The notes beneath the pieces are model-generated. The model saw only the letters and a program-made list of their open reading frames with translations, ran no database searches and was not told the DNA's origin. The position numbers and the translations under genes are program-made. A stretch of DNA of 64,000 bases from Vacuolonema iberomarrocanum LEGE 07170 (GTDB lineage: Bacteria > Cyanobacteriota > Cyanobacteriia > Elainellales > Elainellaceae), in contig JADEXA010000004.1 of the NCBI GenBank assembly GCA_015207365.1, positions 124,001-188,000 of the forward strand. Direction: 5' to 3'. Positions 28,373 to 38,168 of the stretch are shown here, one piece after another; position 1 is the stretch's first letter; each line of letters begins with the position of its first letter.

Positions 28373-29422
28373 ATGACAACGGTTTTGGCGATTGAGACGA
28401 GTTGCGATGAAACAGGGGTGGCAGTTGTACGCGATCGCCAAATCCTCAGCAATGTTGTGGCCTCCCAAATCGCAACCCATCAGAAGTATGGTGGGGTGGT
28501 GCCAGAGGTGGCATCGCGCCAGCATTTGGCAACGATCAATGGAGTCATTGCGGCTGCGCTGGGGGAATCGGGGTTGGCGTGGGCAGAGATCGATGGGATT
28601 GCCGCCACCTGTGCACCGGGTTTGGTCGGAGCATTATTGATGGGGTTGACCGCCGCCAAGACCCTGGCCTTGCTGCACAACAAACCTTTTCTTGGCATCC
28701 ATCACCTGGAAGGGCATATCTACGCCAGCTACCTGAGTGAACCCGACTTGCAGCCTCCTTTTCTCTGCTTGCTGGTATCAGGCGGCCATACCAGTCTGAT
28801 TTATGTCAAAGACTGCGGACACTACGAAACGCTGGGGCAAACGCGAGATGATGCCGCTGGTGAAGCCTTTGATAAGGTGGCTCGGCTACTGCACCTGGGC
28901 TATCCCGGCGGGCCCGTGATCGATCGCCTCGCCCGTGAGGGCAATCCCCATGCGTTTTCCCTGCCGGAGGGTCAAATCTCCCTACCCGAGGGCGGCTTTC
29001 ATCCCTATGACTCTAGCTTTAGCGGATTGAAAACCGCTGTGTTGCGACTCGTACAAAAGCTAGAACCGCAGACTCCAGAGTTACCAACCGCCGATATTGC
29101 TGCCAGTTTCCAGGAGACGGTGGCGCGATCGCTTACCAAACGGGCGATCGCCTGTGCCCGCAACTATGGCTTGAGTACCATCGCTGTCGGAGGTGGGGTC
29201 GCGGCCAACAGTGGCCTACGAGAACACCTGACCGCCGCCGCCAAAGCTCACAACGTCCGTGTGCTGTTTCCCCCGCTAAAGTTCTGCACCGACAACGCCG
29301 CCATGATTGCCTGTGCCGCTGCCGAGCATCTGAGCCGAGGACGGCGATCGCCCCTAACATTGGGGGTACAATCCCGCATGAGTCTGACGGATGTGATGAC
29401 CTTTTACGAAACCGTTGCTTAG
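28373..29422 (+). CDS. tsaD: tRNA N6-threonylcarbamoyladenosine synthase TsaD
   Basis: A 349-residue ASKHA-fold protein: [15 protein letters not shown] at the start, [12 protein letters not shown] (metal-binding HxxxH) near 110 and SGGHTSL near 133. With TsaB, TsaE and TsaC it makes t6A37 in ANN-decoding tRNAs. ATG 28373 has a GGAG box at a good distance. Its stop codon abuts the convergent GNAT gene. Confidence 0.97.
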   Translation: MTTVLAIETSCDETGVAVVRDRQILSNVVASQIATHQKYGGVVPEVASRQHLATINGVIAAALGESGLAWAEIDGIAATCAPGLVGALLMGLTAAKTLALLHNKPFLGIHHLEGHIYASYLSEPDLQPPFLCLLVSGGHTSLIYVKDCGHYETLGQTRDDAAGEAFDKVARLLHLGYPGGPVIDRLAREGNPHAFSLPEGQISLPEGGFHPYDSSFSGLKTAVLRLVQKLEPQTPELPTADIAASFQETVARSLTKRAIACARNYGLSTIAVGGGVAANSGLREHLTAAAKAHNVRVLFPPLKFCTDNAAMIACAAAEHLSRGRRSPLTLGVQSRMSLTDVMTFYETVA

Positions 29423-29905
29423 TTAGCAGGATGGTAGCTTCTTAACCATCTGTAAACATGGGTTGCCTTCCCAAAGGGTCAAAAACTCTTCAAGTGGCTT
29501 AAACCCGACTGACGCATAGAATTTTCGGGTCTTTTCATAGTTAGGGTTTGGCCGAGAAGCACCTAGCGTTTTGACTTGAAAATATTCAACGCCCAATCTT
29601 TGTAACTCTACTTCAGCAGCCGTTACCAATTGTCGTCCAATACCTTGGCCGTGAAATTTGGGATGGATTGCGATGACATAAATCTCAGCAGCAAATTCAT
29701 TGTGCTGTTTGATGGCCAAGAATCCCACAATCTGGTTCTGGTTCTGTGCAAGGAATGTTGGCAAATGATCAATCTCTTGAACATAGTGAACAATTGCCGA
29801 TTCGATGCCAAACCATTCAGGTAGAAGACGCAGAATAGGCTCACACACAGAAGCTTGATTCAACTGAGGTGCCAAAATCTCAATTGTTGATTTTATTTCG
29901 CACAT
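29423..29905 (-). CDS. GNAT-family N-acetyltransferase
   Basis: A 160-residue acetyltransferase. The acetyl-CoA loop is HPKFHGQGIGRQLV near residue 85 and the C-terminal part has RKFYASVGFKPLEEF. The substrate is unknown. Its stop codon is directly next to the stop of tsaD, so the two transcripts must overlap at their 3' ends. Confidence 0.85.
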   Translation of the reverse strand: MCEIKSTIEILAPQLNQASVCEPILRLLPEWFGIESAIVHYVQEIDHLPTFLAQNQNQIVGFLAIKQHNEFAAEIYVIAIHPKFHGQGIGRQLVTAAEVELQRLGVEYFQVKTLGASRPNPNYEKTRKFYASVGFKPLEEFLTLWEGNPCLQMVKKLPSC

Positions 29906-29968
29906 TATTTGCCCTGCTGCGACCTACCCTAAAGCACAAACTCTATTCCACAAAATTATTAGTGGATA

Positions 29969-30060
29969 TAGCGGTGTGCAACCGCATTAAGCACAGCAAC
30001 GGTTGTGTGGGGCGCGGCGCGCCCCACACAACCGTACTTAACTAACGCGCATAGCGCTAT
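29969..30060. repeat. palindromic repeat with ATAGCG ends (family E)
   Basis: Outer ends ATAGCGGTGTGC and GCGCATAGCGCTAT, with a perfect inner palindrome CGGTTGTGTGGGGCGCG...CCCCACACAACCG at 30000-30034. Only one copy occurs in this window. Confidence 0.85.
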
Positions 30061-30090
30061 AAGTCGTTAGGTGCGATTAAAACTAAACCC

Positions 30091-30136
30091 CCTAAAAAAC
30101 TGCACCGCCCGCGCTGCGGGCGATGCAGTTTTTAGG
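30091..30136. repeat. palindromic hairpin
   Basis: CCTAAAAAACTGCACCGCCCGC / GCGGGCGATGCAGTTTTTAGG, with one small mismatch. It may serve as a terminator for the hydrolase gene, which is transcribed toward it from the right. The family is not certain. Confidence 0.8.
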
Positions 30137-30196
30137 ATCTATTTTTTTATCATGCCGAGCTACTTACAGTCTTTTCAATCACCTCAAACAACTCAC

Positions 30197-31123
30197 TCAA
30201 GCTTGCTGAGCCGTTTGTCGATGGCGGGTCAGAATGGTCTGAATGTTTTCGACGACGCTATCCGTTCGCTCCAGCATGGCCAGATGGCCACAGTTGGGGA
30301 TTTGGATGACGTTGCCTTCTTCGGACTGGAAGAGCGGGTGAAAGCTAGCGAGGTGCTGCACATACTGCGGTTCCATCACCGTATCTTTTTGCCCGGTGAT
30401 GAAGTAAACCGGCTGCTGTAGCCGAGAAACCACTTGGGGAAGGCGATGTACTTCGTCTTCGGTTGTAGATTCTAGCAGGGCACCCAGCGCAGCATCACGC
30501 TCGGCAACAGTCCAGTCCAGCAAGCGCTGCCGTCCCCAGGCAAGGGATAGAGGGCTTGCCACATTCATCCAAGACATCATTACATCGAGCAATGGCAAAT
30601 AGCACAGCCAGCGAGGGCGGAGCTTGACCAACTTTTCCCCTGCCGCTCGAAAGCGTTCAAATTCTTCTTTGAGGTAAATACCACCGCCTGAGTTGACGCA
30701 AATCACGCCTTTGACACGGTCGGGCATTTGCTCAGCCGCCCACAGTGCAATGCTGCCACCGAGGGAATGTCCAACGAGCCAAACCTTGTCGAGCTGGAGG
30801 CGCTGCAATAGCTCGGTTAAATCTCGAGCATAATCAGCAGGCGTATAGCCAGGGAGAGCTTCCATTGAGGTAGAAACGGCGGCAGAGGGATTAGAGCTTG
30901 TGTCAACCTGCTGCATCTGAGAACCACCAAACCCACGGAGATCGTAGGTGAGGCAACGGAAATCATCAGCCAGTTGTTCGACGACAGGCTGCCAGTAGGC
31001 CCGACTCAAGAGCCACCCATGCACAAATACCAATACTGGGGAAGGGGATTGGGTGGTGGGGGTGAGTTCGTAGGCGTGGGGATGCCCCCCAACTTCGACG
31101 ATGTTAGTTGCCAGATTTACCAT
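30197..31123 (-). CDS. alpha/beta hydrolase
   Basis: A 308-residue alpha/beta hydrolase. FVHGWLLS gives the oxyanion region, GHSLGGSIAL the nucleophile Ser and GQKDTVM the acid, and NCGHLAMLER the catalytic His. The substrate cannot be told from sequence. ATG 31123 is preferred to 31165 because the upstream 14 residues do not belong to the fold. Confidence 0.88.
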   Translation of the reverse strand: MVNLATNIVEVGGHPHAYELTPTTQSPSPVLVFVHGWLLSRAYWQPVVEQLADDFRCLTYDLRGFGGSQMQQVDTSSNPSAAVSTSMEALPGYTPADYARDLTELLQRLQLDKVWLVGHSLGGSIALWAAEQMPDRVKGVICVNSGGGIYLKEEFERFRAAGEKLVKLRPRWLCYLPLLDVMMSWMNVASPLSLAWGRQRLLDWTVAERDAALGALLESTTEDEVHRLPQVVSRLQQPVYFITGQKDTVMEPQYVQHLASFHPLFQSEEGNVIQIPNCGHLAMLERTDSVVENIQTILTRHRQTAQQA

Positions 31124-31515
31124 GTTTCTATGGTAGCCCGAAGTGTTGCCAAAAATGGGGTACACCCTGGTTGGCTTGTACTCTGGCGGTTCCCGTTGCG
31201 ATCGCCCAGATAAAAACCGTAAGCAAATTCACGCCCTCAACCTGCAATTCCCGGTAGAATCTGCATGGTAAATTTTTCTCCCTTTTGGGTGTTGTTATCT
31301 GGCTGATTTGCCACTCATTCATTCACTACGCTGACATCTGTTTTCTGGTTGCCATCGTATAAAAGGAGTAGCTCAGCGCTGAGCCCAATGGATTTTGCTC
31401 CGCCCCGTGCTGCGGCGAGAGCAGCATAACAAGTTTGACTGCCATTCTTCTGCAATGGACTGCTCTTTCCATTTCTGACCGATCCCTCACTTGCCTATTT
31501 TTTGGGAGACACTGC

Positions 31516-32292
31516 ATGAGTGTTAAAGACTTCGCGACCATCCTCCATCCGGCGATCGCCGTTTTTTATGTATTTCCCCTCATTGGAATTACCACCTACT
31601 ACGCGTGGCAAGCCCGCCAGCGCCGTTTACAAGCCAAAGAAAAGGGCAAAAGTAAGATTCCTCCCAGCGCCGGGCCAGAGCACCTGAAAGTTGGTAAATG
31701 GCTGAGTTCCTCTGTGGTTGGCATTACCCTACTGGGAATGGCTCAGCCCATTCTCAAAAAGCTCGTGATTGATTCTCAAAACTGGCCCGCCAATTCCACC
31801 CGATTTTTCATCATCGTAGGCTTTTTCATTGCGACGATCGCCTCATTAGTATTGCTCTATCGGGCCAAAACACCCCTTTGGCGCGGCATCTTTGCAACGC
31901 TATGCGGCATGGGCCTCGTCATCATCGGCTTCCAAAACTTCCAGGCCGGAGATGGCAACTTCTATCCTCTCGTTTTTCGCCGCGATTTTGAGTGGCAGGT
32001 TTCCCACTTCTATTACGGATTGGGGGCAGCCATGTTGATGATTTTTTCCCTAGCGATCGTGCCAGATATCTACAAAGATCGGCAGCATCGGTGGCGTAAA
32101 GCCCATGCCATGCTCAATGTTGTGGCGTTGCTGCTATTCATCGGGCAAGGCTTTACGGGCGCACGGGACTTATTGGAAGTGCCGCTGAGTTGGCAGCAAC
32201 CCTTTGTCGAACAGCTTTTCATCAACAACTGCCAGGAGCAACCCTGTCAAATCATCGTGCCCGAAACCACGGAGGAAGCCCCTGCTGAGTAG
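31516..32292 (+). CDS. DUF4079 membrane protein
   Basis: A 258-residue protein with about six hydrophobic segments. The start SVKDFATILHPAIAVFYVFPLIG, His residues (LHPAI, SHFYYG, RKAHAMLN) and the GFTGARDLLE end are typical of DUF4079, found mostly in cyanobacteria and plastids. Paired His in helices could bind haem, as in cytochrome b561-like folds; this is inference. ATG 31516 fits the family. Confidence 0.88.
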   Translation: MSVKDFATILHPAIAVFYVFPLIGITTYYAWQARQRRLQAKEKGKSKIPPSAGPEHLKVGKWLSSSVVGITLLGMAQPILKKLVIDSQNWPANSTRFFIIVGFFIATIASLVLLYRAKTPLWRGIFATLCGMGLVIIGFQNFQAGDGNFYPLVFRRDFEWQVSHFYYGLGAAMLMIFSLAIVPDIYKDRQHRWRKAHAMLNVVALLLFIGQGFTGARDLLEVPLSWQQPFVEQLFINNCQEQPCQIIVPETTEEAPAE

Positions 32293-32297
32293 GCGTT

Positions 32298-33245
32298 TCA
32301 CGTCGGGAGGCGCGACGCGACGCGGAGCTTGGCAGAGCGAGAGCGGCTGTTCTGGGCAATTTCGGCCTCATCCGCTGTAATCGGCTTTTTAGTGATGATG
32401 GCCAGATCCGGGCGATCGCGAAACGCTTGCTTCACCTTTCGGTCTTCCAGACTATGAAAACTAATGATGACAATACGTCCATTTGGCTTGAGCCAGGTGG
32501 GCGCTTTTTCTAAAAACTGGTCGAGGACATCCAGTTCTTGATTAACAGCAATGCGTAGTGCCTGGAAGACGCGGGTGGCGGGATGAATGCGGCCATAGCG
32601 ATACTTTTTGGGGACGCTATAGGCGATCGCCTCGGCCAACTCGGTGGTGGTCTGAAAGGGGCGCTGTTCTACAATCCGTCGGGCAATCCGGCGAGATAAC
32701 CTTTCTTCGCCGTAGGTATAGAAAATATTGGCCAGCTCTACCTCATCCCCGTGGTTCACCAGATCGGCAGCGGTCAAGGGTTGGCGATTGTCCATCCGCA
32801 TATCCAAGGGTGCGGTTTGGCGAAAGCTAAAGCCCCGTTCGGCCTGGTCAAACTGCGCCGAGCTAACCCCCAAATCCGCCAGGATGCCGTCAAAGACCTC
32901 TCCTTTTGGATCAAAGTCGACAAAGTTTGTGTGGTGGAACTGGATGCGATCGCCAAACTCCCCTAGATTTTTCTGCGCAGCGGCGATCGCCCGCGCATCT
33001 TGGTCCAACCCGACCACTTCTACCCCTGGCGCTGATTCCAAAATGCGCCGACTATGCCCACCGCCCCCTAACGTCGCATCCAAATATCGCCCCTGGGGCT
33101 GAATCGCCAAGCCCTCCAGAACCGCTTCCAGCAGCACAGGCGTATGGTGAAAGGCAGACTCAGATGCGTCCGGCAGGTTGGCCGGATCGGCGATGTCGTC
33201 TGGGAAGGGCAAATCGGTTGGTCGAGGAATCACAAGGTACCGCAT
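32298..33245 (-). CDS. rsmH: 16S rRNA (cytosine(1402)-N(4))-methyltransferase RsmH
   Basis: A 315-residue MraW/RsmH. SAM motif [16 protein letters not shown], then [14 protein letters not shown] and the C-terminal [16 protein letters not shown]. It methylates C1402 of 16S rRNA. The N-terminal 30 residues before [12 protein letters not shown] are unlike the common family start, so a shorter start cannot be excluded. Its stop is six bases from the convergent DUF4079 stop. Confidence 0.95.
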   Translation of the reverse strand: MRYLVIPRPTDLPFPDDIADPANLPDASESAFHHTPVLLEAVLEGLAIQPQGRYLDATLGGGGHSRRILESAPGVEVVGLDQDARAIAAAQKNLGEFGDRIQFHHTNFVDFDPKGEVFDGILADLGVSSAQFDQAERGFSFRQTAPLDMRMDNRQPLTAADLVNHGDEVELANIFYTYGEERLSRRIARRIVEQRPFQTTTELAEAIAYSVPKKYRYGRIHPATRVFQALRIAVNQELDVLDQFLEKAPTWLKPNGRIVIISFHSLEDRKVKQAFRDRPDLAIITKKPITADEAEIAQNSRSRSAKLRVASRLPT

Positions 33246-33591
33246 GGAAATAGCTTCATGGCAATCCTAGCCCTTTCTCCCGCCATCTAAATACAGAACA
33301 AAAAATAAAACCCTGCTAAAACCCTTAAATTTGGGTAGTGAGGGCAGTGCTCGCGCCACCCAAATTTAAGGGTTCTTTGTTTTTCTCCTTTACTAGACCC
33401 GCCATAATGGCCACGAGATTAAACCATGGCAACATGAAGGAGAACGAATAGGGAAATAATGCTTAAGCCAAGGGTCATCGCGAACAAAACATGTGGGGAG
33501 AGAGTCGGCTAGAACAAACAGTTGATCAAACCGTTAGATAGTTGTAGTTACTGCTCAGAAAGCTCCAAACGTTTGCCTATCTCCTGGACTT
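33246..33591. other. divergent intergenic region rsmH / DUF389 gene
   Basis: About 345 bases, with a family C palindrome at 33290-33377. Beyond it no motif is recognised. Confidence 0.45.
33290..33377. repeat. palindromic repeat, family C
   Basis: Starts AATACAGAACAAAAAATAAA, with inner stem AACCCTTAAATTTGGGTAG / CCACCCAAATTTAAGGGTT. The right outer end is reduced to TTTGTTTTTCTC. Confidence 0.85.
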
Positions 33592-34638
33592 ATGCTGAAA
33601 CCGTTGCTGTCTTTGTTCCGTACAATTCTCACGATGATCCTCACGCTGTTCTTCTTCCGGCAGCGGGTGCCATCCGAGGTCATCAATGAGCTCCGGCGTG
33701 AGTTGTTTGGAGAAGCACGGCTGGAATCGAGTTACATCGCATTGGTGGTTGGCTCTGGGCTCATTGCGACGTTCGGGTTGCTCAACAACAGTGCGGCGAT
33801 CATTATTGGCGCAATGATTATTGCTCCGCTGATGCGACCGATCCGCGCTCTGGCCTTCGGCATTTTGGAGGGCGATCTGGCGTTGCTACAGCGCAGTCTG
33901 CGCGCCATTCTTATCGGTTCAGGTGTCACGATTGCCCTGGCCGCTCTGGTCGCGATGACATTGGATGTAACGGAGTTTGGCTCAGAGGTGTTGTCGCGGA
34001 CTGAACCCAACCTGCTAGATATGGGGGTCGCGGTCGCCGCAGGTGCCATCAGTGCCTATGTCAAAGTGGAAGAGAAAATTGGTGATGCGGTGGCGGGGAC
34101 GGCGATCGCCGTTGCCCTAGCACCTCCGCTCTGTGTGGTGGGATTGGGGTTGCCCGCAGGACTCTTTGCGCAGACCTGGAGCATCACCCAGGGATCATTG
34201 TTGCTGTTTCTCACAAACTGGCTAGGCATTACGCTCTCCTGCATGATTGTTTTCATCATGGCGGGCTATACACCTGCCAATACACCTCACACGCGCAAGG
34301 CATTGTCCATCACCTTTGGTATGACGGTACTCCTGATGATTCCCTTGGGTTTGAGTCTGCGCCAGTTTCTGCGGGAAACAACCCTCACCCGTGCTATTCG
34401 CAATGTTTTACTGCAAACGGAAACGGTTGGGGAGCAGGTCACCCTCGATCGGCTAATCGTGGATTGGCAGCAGAGGGTTCCAGAAGTTAACCTCTTTGTC
34501 AGCAGTAGCACACCCCCCACTCCAAATCAGGTACACCTGGTCGAAGAGTTTCTCTCCCGCGAAATGAATCAGCGCTTTCGCCTGGTATTCTATGTCAGCG
34601 AGCTCCAAGAGGTGCGCCCAGAGGCAGCCCCTGAATGA
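33592..34638 (+). CDS. DUF389 membrane protein
   Basis: A 348-residue protein. After a short N-terminal region comes the DUF389 core (LVVGSGLIATFGLLNNSAAIIIGAMIIAPLM, quoted in part), with about six membrane segments and a soluble end domain. The family (TIGR00341-like) is widespread and its function unknown. It is transcribed away from rsmH. Confidence 0.88.
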   Translation: MLKPLLSLFRTILTMILTLFFFRQRVPSEVINELRRELFGEARLESSYIALVVGSGLIATFGLLNNSAAIIIGAMIIAPLMRPIRALAFGILEGDLALLQRSLRAILIGSGVTIALAALVAMTLDVTEFGSEVLSRTEPNLLDMGVAVAAGAISAYVKVEEKIGDAVAGTAIAVALAPPLCVVGLGLPAGLFAQTWSITQGSLLLFLTNWLGITLSCMIVFIMAGYTPANTPHTRKALSITFGMTVLLMIPLGLSLRQFLRETTLTRAIRNVLLQTETVGEQVTLDRLIVDWQQRVPEVNLFVSSSTPPTPNQVHLVEEFLSREMNQRFRLVFYVSELQEVRPEAAPE

Positions 34639-34904
34639 GGACACTTGGGCGATCGCTTCACACCTGTCCACTGGTTGATGGCAAAACCCATTAACTTACC
34701 GGATAATGGCAGGCTGGTATTGAACGGCTGATGCAATGCATTCAATCACTTAGGCAGCAGCTATCCGATAGCCGCTCAAGACAGATAGCAGCTCAAGAAA
34801 CCTGCTGTGGACATCACATCCTTCAAACGGTTCTTTCAAACAACCAAAATCAGAAAGACAAAGAACATCGCAGTATTTTCACGGCTATTTCCAAGGAGAT
34901 GACC

Positions 34905-35573
34905 ATGCCTTCTTTCTTTCGTACCTTTGCCTATAGCGGTGCCACCCTCGCCCTGGCACTCATGGTCGGTTGCAGCACTGGTGACTCGGTTGACCCTCAG
35001 CCCACCGATGAGATCTCTGAAGCCCCAGCCGAAACCAGTCCCGCTCCCTCGGGGTCCGAACGCATCCGCCTGCGCGCTAATAGTGGCGAAGAGGTCCTGG
35101 TGCTGAGGATAAAAGGGAGCGAAGCCACCCTTGAAGGTGGTGCGGCGTCCTTCGAACTAACAACCGATGCAGATCAGTCTGTGCAGGTCGAAGATGCAGC
35201 GGGCGCAGCGCTAGCCGTTGTTACCGTCGGTGATGAACAGTGGGTTGTGGGCAACGCCGACCAGCCCGAAGAGAGCTATGTGCTCCGTCGATTTAGTGAT
35301 GGTAACTACCAATTTGAGACCGCAGATGGGGAAGCCGTCTATGGCATCCAAGAACGGGCTTACGGCTTTGAGATCACCGCACCCGACGAAACCAGCCTTT
35401 ATAAGTTGCGGCTCAAAGATGAGCGATTAGTGTTGCGCAGTGCGGAAAATCAAACCGTCATGGTGACGAGGGATGCTCTAGTTCCCGCCGCTATGCTGCC
35501 GTTTGCCTTCGATGTCCTGTCTCCCGAACAGCAGGTGGGGCTCGCTTACGCCATCCACCAATCAGGAAGCTAG
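34905..35573 (+). CDS. hypothetical lipoprotein
   Basis: A 222-residue protein with a signal peptide and lipobox LALMVGC|S near residue 22. A Pro/Glu/Ser-rich linker follows, then a beta-rich domain (ERIRLRANSGEEVLVLRIKG and onward). AAGGAG six bases before ATG 34905 decides the start. No family recognised. Likely anchored to a membrane facing the periplasm. Confidence 0.72.
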   Translation: MPSFFRTFAYSGATLALALMVGCSTGDSVDPQPTDEISEAPAETSPAPSGSERIRLRANSGEEVLVLRIKGSEATLEGGAASFELTTDADQSVQVEDAAGAALAVVTVGDEQWVVGNADQPEESYVLRRFSDGNYQFETADGEAVYGIQERAYGFEITAPDETSLYKLRLKDERLVLRSAENQTVMVTRDALVPAAMLPFAFDVLSPEQQVGLAYAIHQSGS

Positions 35574-35624
35574 TCGTTGATCTCGACGATCATCCGTCAC
35601 AAGCGCTAGACGATTCCTTGCAGT

Positions 35625-35661
35625 GTTGATTTTTCAGGCCGATTATGTCTGAAAAATCAAC
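35625..35661 (+). terminator. hairpin after the lipoprotein gene
   Basis: A stem GTTGATTTTTCAG / CTGAAAAATCAAC of 13 bp with an 11-base loop, then GCTTTTC. Terminator-like, though the U-run is short. Confidence 0.65.
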
Positions 35662-35698
35662 GCTTTTCAGTAAAGAGCCAACCCTTGGAGACTCACGT

Positions 35699-35801
35699 TA
35701 CACCAATTCGCTAAAAAACCACTACAGATCATTTTTTGAAAGCCCCGCAGTGCGGGGCTTTCAAAAAATGATCTGGTTTTGTTCTTCGTAGAATTGATAT
35801 T
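35699..35801. repeat. palindromic repeat, family A (complete copy)
   Basis: TACACCAATTCGCT at the left, inner palindrome CAGATCATTTTTTGAAAGCC...GGCTTTCAAAAAATGATCTG, and TAGAATTGATATT at the right. The base after CAGAT is C here and G in the copy at 26891; the opposite arm changes to match. Confidence 0.95.
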
Positions 35802-35829
35802 ATGTCAAACCTGGTTAAATTATTGGTAA

Positions 35830-35892
35830 TTTGTGCCCGCTGTAGTGCAGCGGACACAAACGATAGTTGGGTTCTTCAACCGGATTTGTATG
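35830..35892. repeat. palindromic repeat, family B (diverged copy)
   Basis: TTTGTGCCCGCTGTAGTGCAGC and GGACACAAACGATAGTTGGG, with the 3' end CAACCGGATTTG. The left arm has decayed. Its right end overlaps the 3' end of the SpoIIM-like gene. Confidence 0.85.
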
Positions 35893-36895
35893 ACCGAAAT
35901 TTTGCAAGGATAGCATCTGGGCTAGCGGAGATAGCTGGCGATCGCCGCTGCTGCAAATACACCAACAATCCAATAAAGAGGAGGTTACCCACCAGATACT
36001 TCATCGCATCGGGAACACCAGGATTGGGCGAAAAGAAACCTTCGATGATCCCGGCAATCACCAGCAGCGGGATAATGCCGTAGACCAGACGAGCCGCTTG
36101 TTGCCCGTAGTGCTTGAGAGCATCAATACGCCGCATACGCCCCGGAAACAGCAGCGCCCGCCCGAGCAACAGCCCACTTCCCCCCGCAATGAAAATAGCG
36201 GGTAGCTCCAAAGAACCATGGGGAAAAACAAAGGCCCAGAAGGGATAGGCCAGGTTATTTTGCGTCACCAGTGCACCGATCGCCCCAATCAGACAGCCGT
36301 TTAGCAGCATAATGTAGGTCGTCAGGAGCCCAGCCGTAATGCCTCCAGCAACCGCCGTAAACGAGACGCGGATGTTGTTGATCATGATGCTGCTGGACGC
36401 AAAGGGTTCGATACCTACAATTGACCCCATCCATAGCTCTTGGTCGTCGCGCACCAGGCTGATGATATGCGGCGGCACAATTAGCGGCATGAAGGCCGGA
36501 TCCGTCCAGGCTAGCCACCAGGCAACGGCTAGCGCCCCAAAAAAGAGGGCGATCGCCAATGCAATGTAACCCGCCGAGTCTTGTACCGTTGCGGGAAACC
36601 CCCAGCGATAGAAATCCAAAACCGCTTGCCATTCCTGCCGTCGAGACCCTTGGTAGACCTGGCTGTAGGCTCGACTGGTGAGCCGCTGCAAGTCTTTTAC
36701 CAAACGGTTGCTCACCTGCTGGGTTCGCGCACGCGCTAGATCGGCTGAAACCGAGCGGTAGAGGCTAGCCAGACGGTGAATTTCCGGCGCAGAGAGCGAT
36801 CGCAACCCCTGTTTCTCAGCTCGTGCCAACAACTTCGACAGATCAGTCCAATCGGATTCTCGACGAGCAATCCAGCGCTGCACGTTCATAGGCAT
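35876..36895 (-). CDS. SpoIIM (stage II sporulation protein M)-like membrane protein
   Basis: A 339-residue membrane protein. A soluble helical N-terminal region (about 1-110) is followed by about five membrane segments; IRVSFTAVAGGITAGLLTTYIM (in part) and PHGSLELPAIFIAGGSGLLLG are typical. In non-sporulating bacteria its role is unknown, and it often neighbours RDD and DUF58 genes. Its last residues (YKSG, then TGA) are read from the end of a family B repeat. Starts at 36895 or 36889 are equal candidates. Confidence 0.87.
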   Translation of the reverse strand: MPMNVQRWIARRESDWTDLSKLLARAEKQGLRSLSAPEIHRLASLYRSVSADLARARTQQVSNRLVKDLQRLTSRAYSQVYQGSRRQEWQAVLDFYRWGFPATVQDSAGYIALAIALFFGALAVAWWLAWTDPAFMPLIVPPHIISLVRDDQELWMGSIVGIEPFASSSIMINNIRVSFTAVAGGITAGLLTTYIMLLNGCLIGAIGALVTQNNLAYPFWAFVFPHGSLELPAIFIAGGSGLLLGRALLFPGRMRRIDALKHYGQQAARLVYGIIPLLVIAGIIEGFFSPNPGVPDAMKYLVGNLLFIGLLVYLQQRRSPAISASPDAILAKFRSYKSG

Positions 36896-37176
36896 TGACC
36901 CGTTTCTTACCGTATTCTTCTATGGAAACCGATTGAAACACTTAGGAAAAGATTGATTCGTCTGCTTACCAAACCAGAAAAATTGTGTCAGGCAGGACAA
37001 ATCAACCTTTTCAACCATTTCTTTGTTTGATTTTCTTGGAATGGGCAGATTTTCAGTGGAAGACTTCTATTAGCGTAGACTACGATAGCCTCAAACCGCT
37101 TTTATTTGACAGCTCTCTGGTTTCCAGCATAGTTGCCCAATGGGATAACTCATTCCGGCATCGAAAGGCACCGAAT

Positions 37177-38166
37177 ATGACACCTAGCTTTGATACTCAA
37201 GATCCCATCGAACCCATGACCGTGGGGAACGTGGTGAATACAGGCTTCCGACTCTACACCACCAATTGGAAGCCTTACCTGCGGCTTGCAACGCTCGCCA
37301 CCCTCTGGGCGACCATTCCCTGGCTCGTGATACTGCCGATCGCCATTTTCTTTTTTGTCGCGCAGGACTATTTCAACCTGCTGTTTTTACTGATCCCTGC
37401 CTGGATAGCGTTGCTACTCGTTTGCTTTGCGCATTATCTCGGCGATGCGGCAGCGATCGCTCGACTCGCCTTCAATGAACTGACCAATCAGGACGAGACC
37501 CTTGCCCAAACCCGCCGCTTCACGGGTTCCCGTAGGTGGAGTTTTCTCCTGCTGAATTTTTTGATTGGGCTGATTTTCACCGTGATGTTCATCGTTCTGT
37601 ATATCCTGGCGGCGATCTCCATTGTGGCCATCTTTGCTGCCATGGGAGGGGCACCATTTCTACAGAACCCGACTGCAGCCAGTGCCGTCAACCCCACGCT
37701 CGTTGTCCTTTCCGTTTTGATTTTGCTGGCCGTTATCCTGATCTTTTTTGTCCTCCTCGCTTGGTTTGGGGTACGCTTTTCGGTTGCTGATCTACCCCTT
37801 GCCGTAGAAACCCGGATCACAGCTACCGATTCGATTGGCCGCAGCTGGGAACTGACGCGGAGCAATGTCTGGCGCGTTTTCTTGATCTTCACGGTAACGA
37901 CGATTATTGCCTTCCCCTTACAAGCGGTTGTGCAGGTGGCGGGAACCGCCATTCAAGAAGCCCTAGCCACCGTCGTTCCGGAAGACAGCTTTGCCTTCAT
38001 CGGGTTTATCTACATCCTGAGTGTGCTTATATCGCTGCTCGCTGGCATTGTTTTGCTCCCCCTCTGGCAGTCGATGAAAGCGGTGGTCTACTACGATTTG
38101 CGGAGTCGACGCGAAGGCATCGATATCGTTTTGCGTGATTTGGGCGATCGCCTCCCCCCCACCTAG
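37177..38166 (+). CDS. multi-pass membrane protein, function unknown
   Basis: A 329-residue protein with about six membrane helices. The opening MTVGNVVNTGFRLYTTNWKPYLRL resembles membrane domains of the DUF975 or GDPD-membrane type. It stands two bases before an RDD gene, so the two are very likely co-transcribed, and it is divergent from spoIIM-like. AAAGG before ATG 37177 supports this start. No catalytic motif is visible. Confidence 0.75.
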   Translation: MTPSFDTQDPIEPMTVGNVVNTGFRLYTTNWKPYLRLATLATLWATIPWLVILPIAIFFFVAQDYFNLLFLLIPAWIALLLVCFAHYLGDAAAIARLAFNELTNQDETLAQTRRFTGSRRWSFLLLNFLIGLIFTVMFIVLYILAAISIVAIFAAMGGAPFLQNPTAASAVNPTLVVLSVLILLAVILIFFVLLAWFGVRFSVADLPLAVETRITATDSIGRSWELTRSNVWRVFLIFTVTTIIAFPLQAVVQVAGTAIQEALATVVPEDSFAFIGFIYILSVLISLLAGIVLLPLWQSMKAVVYYDLRSRREGIDIVLRDLGDRLPPT

Positions 38167-38168
38167 AT

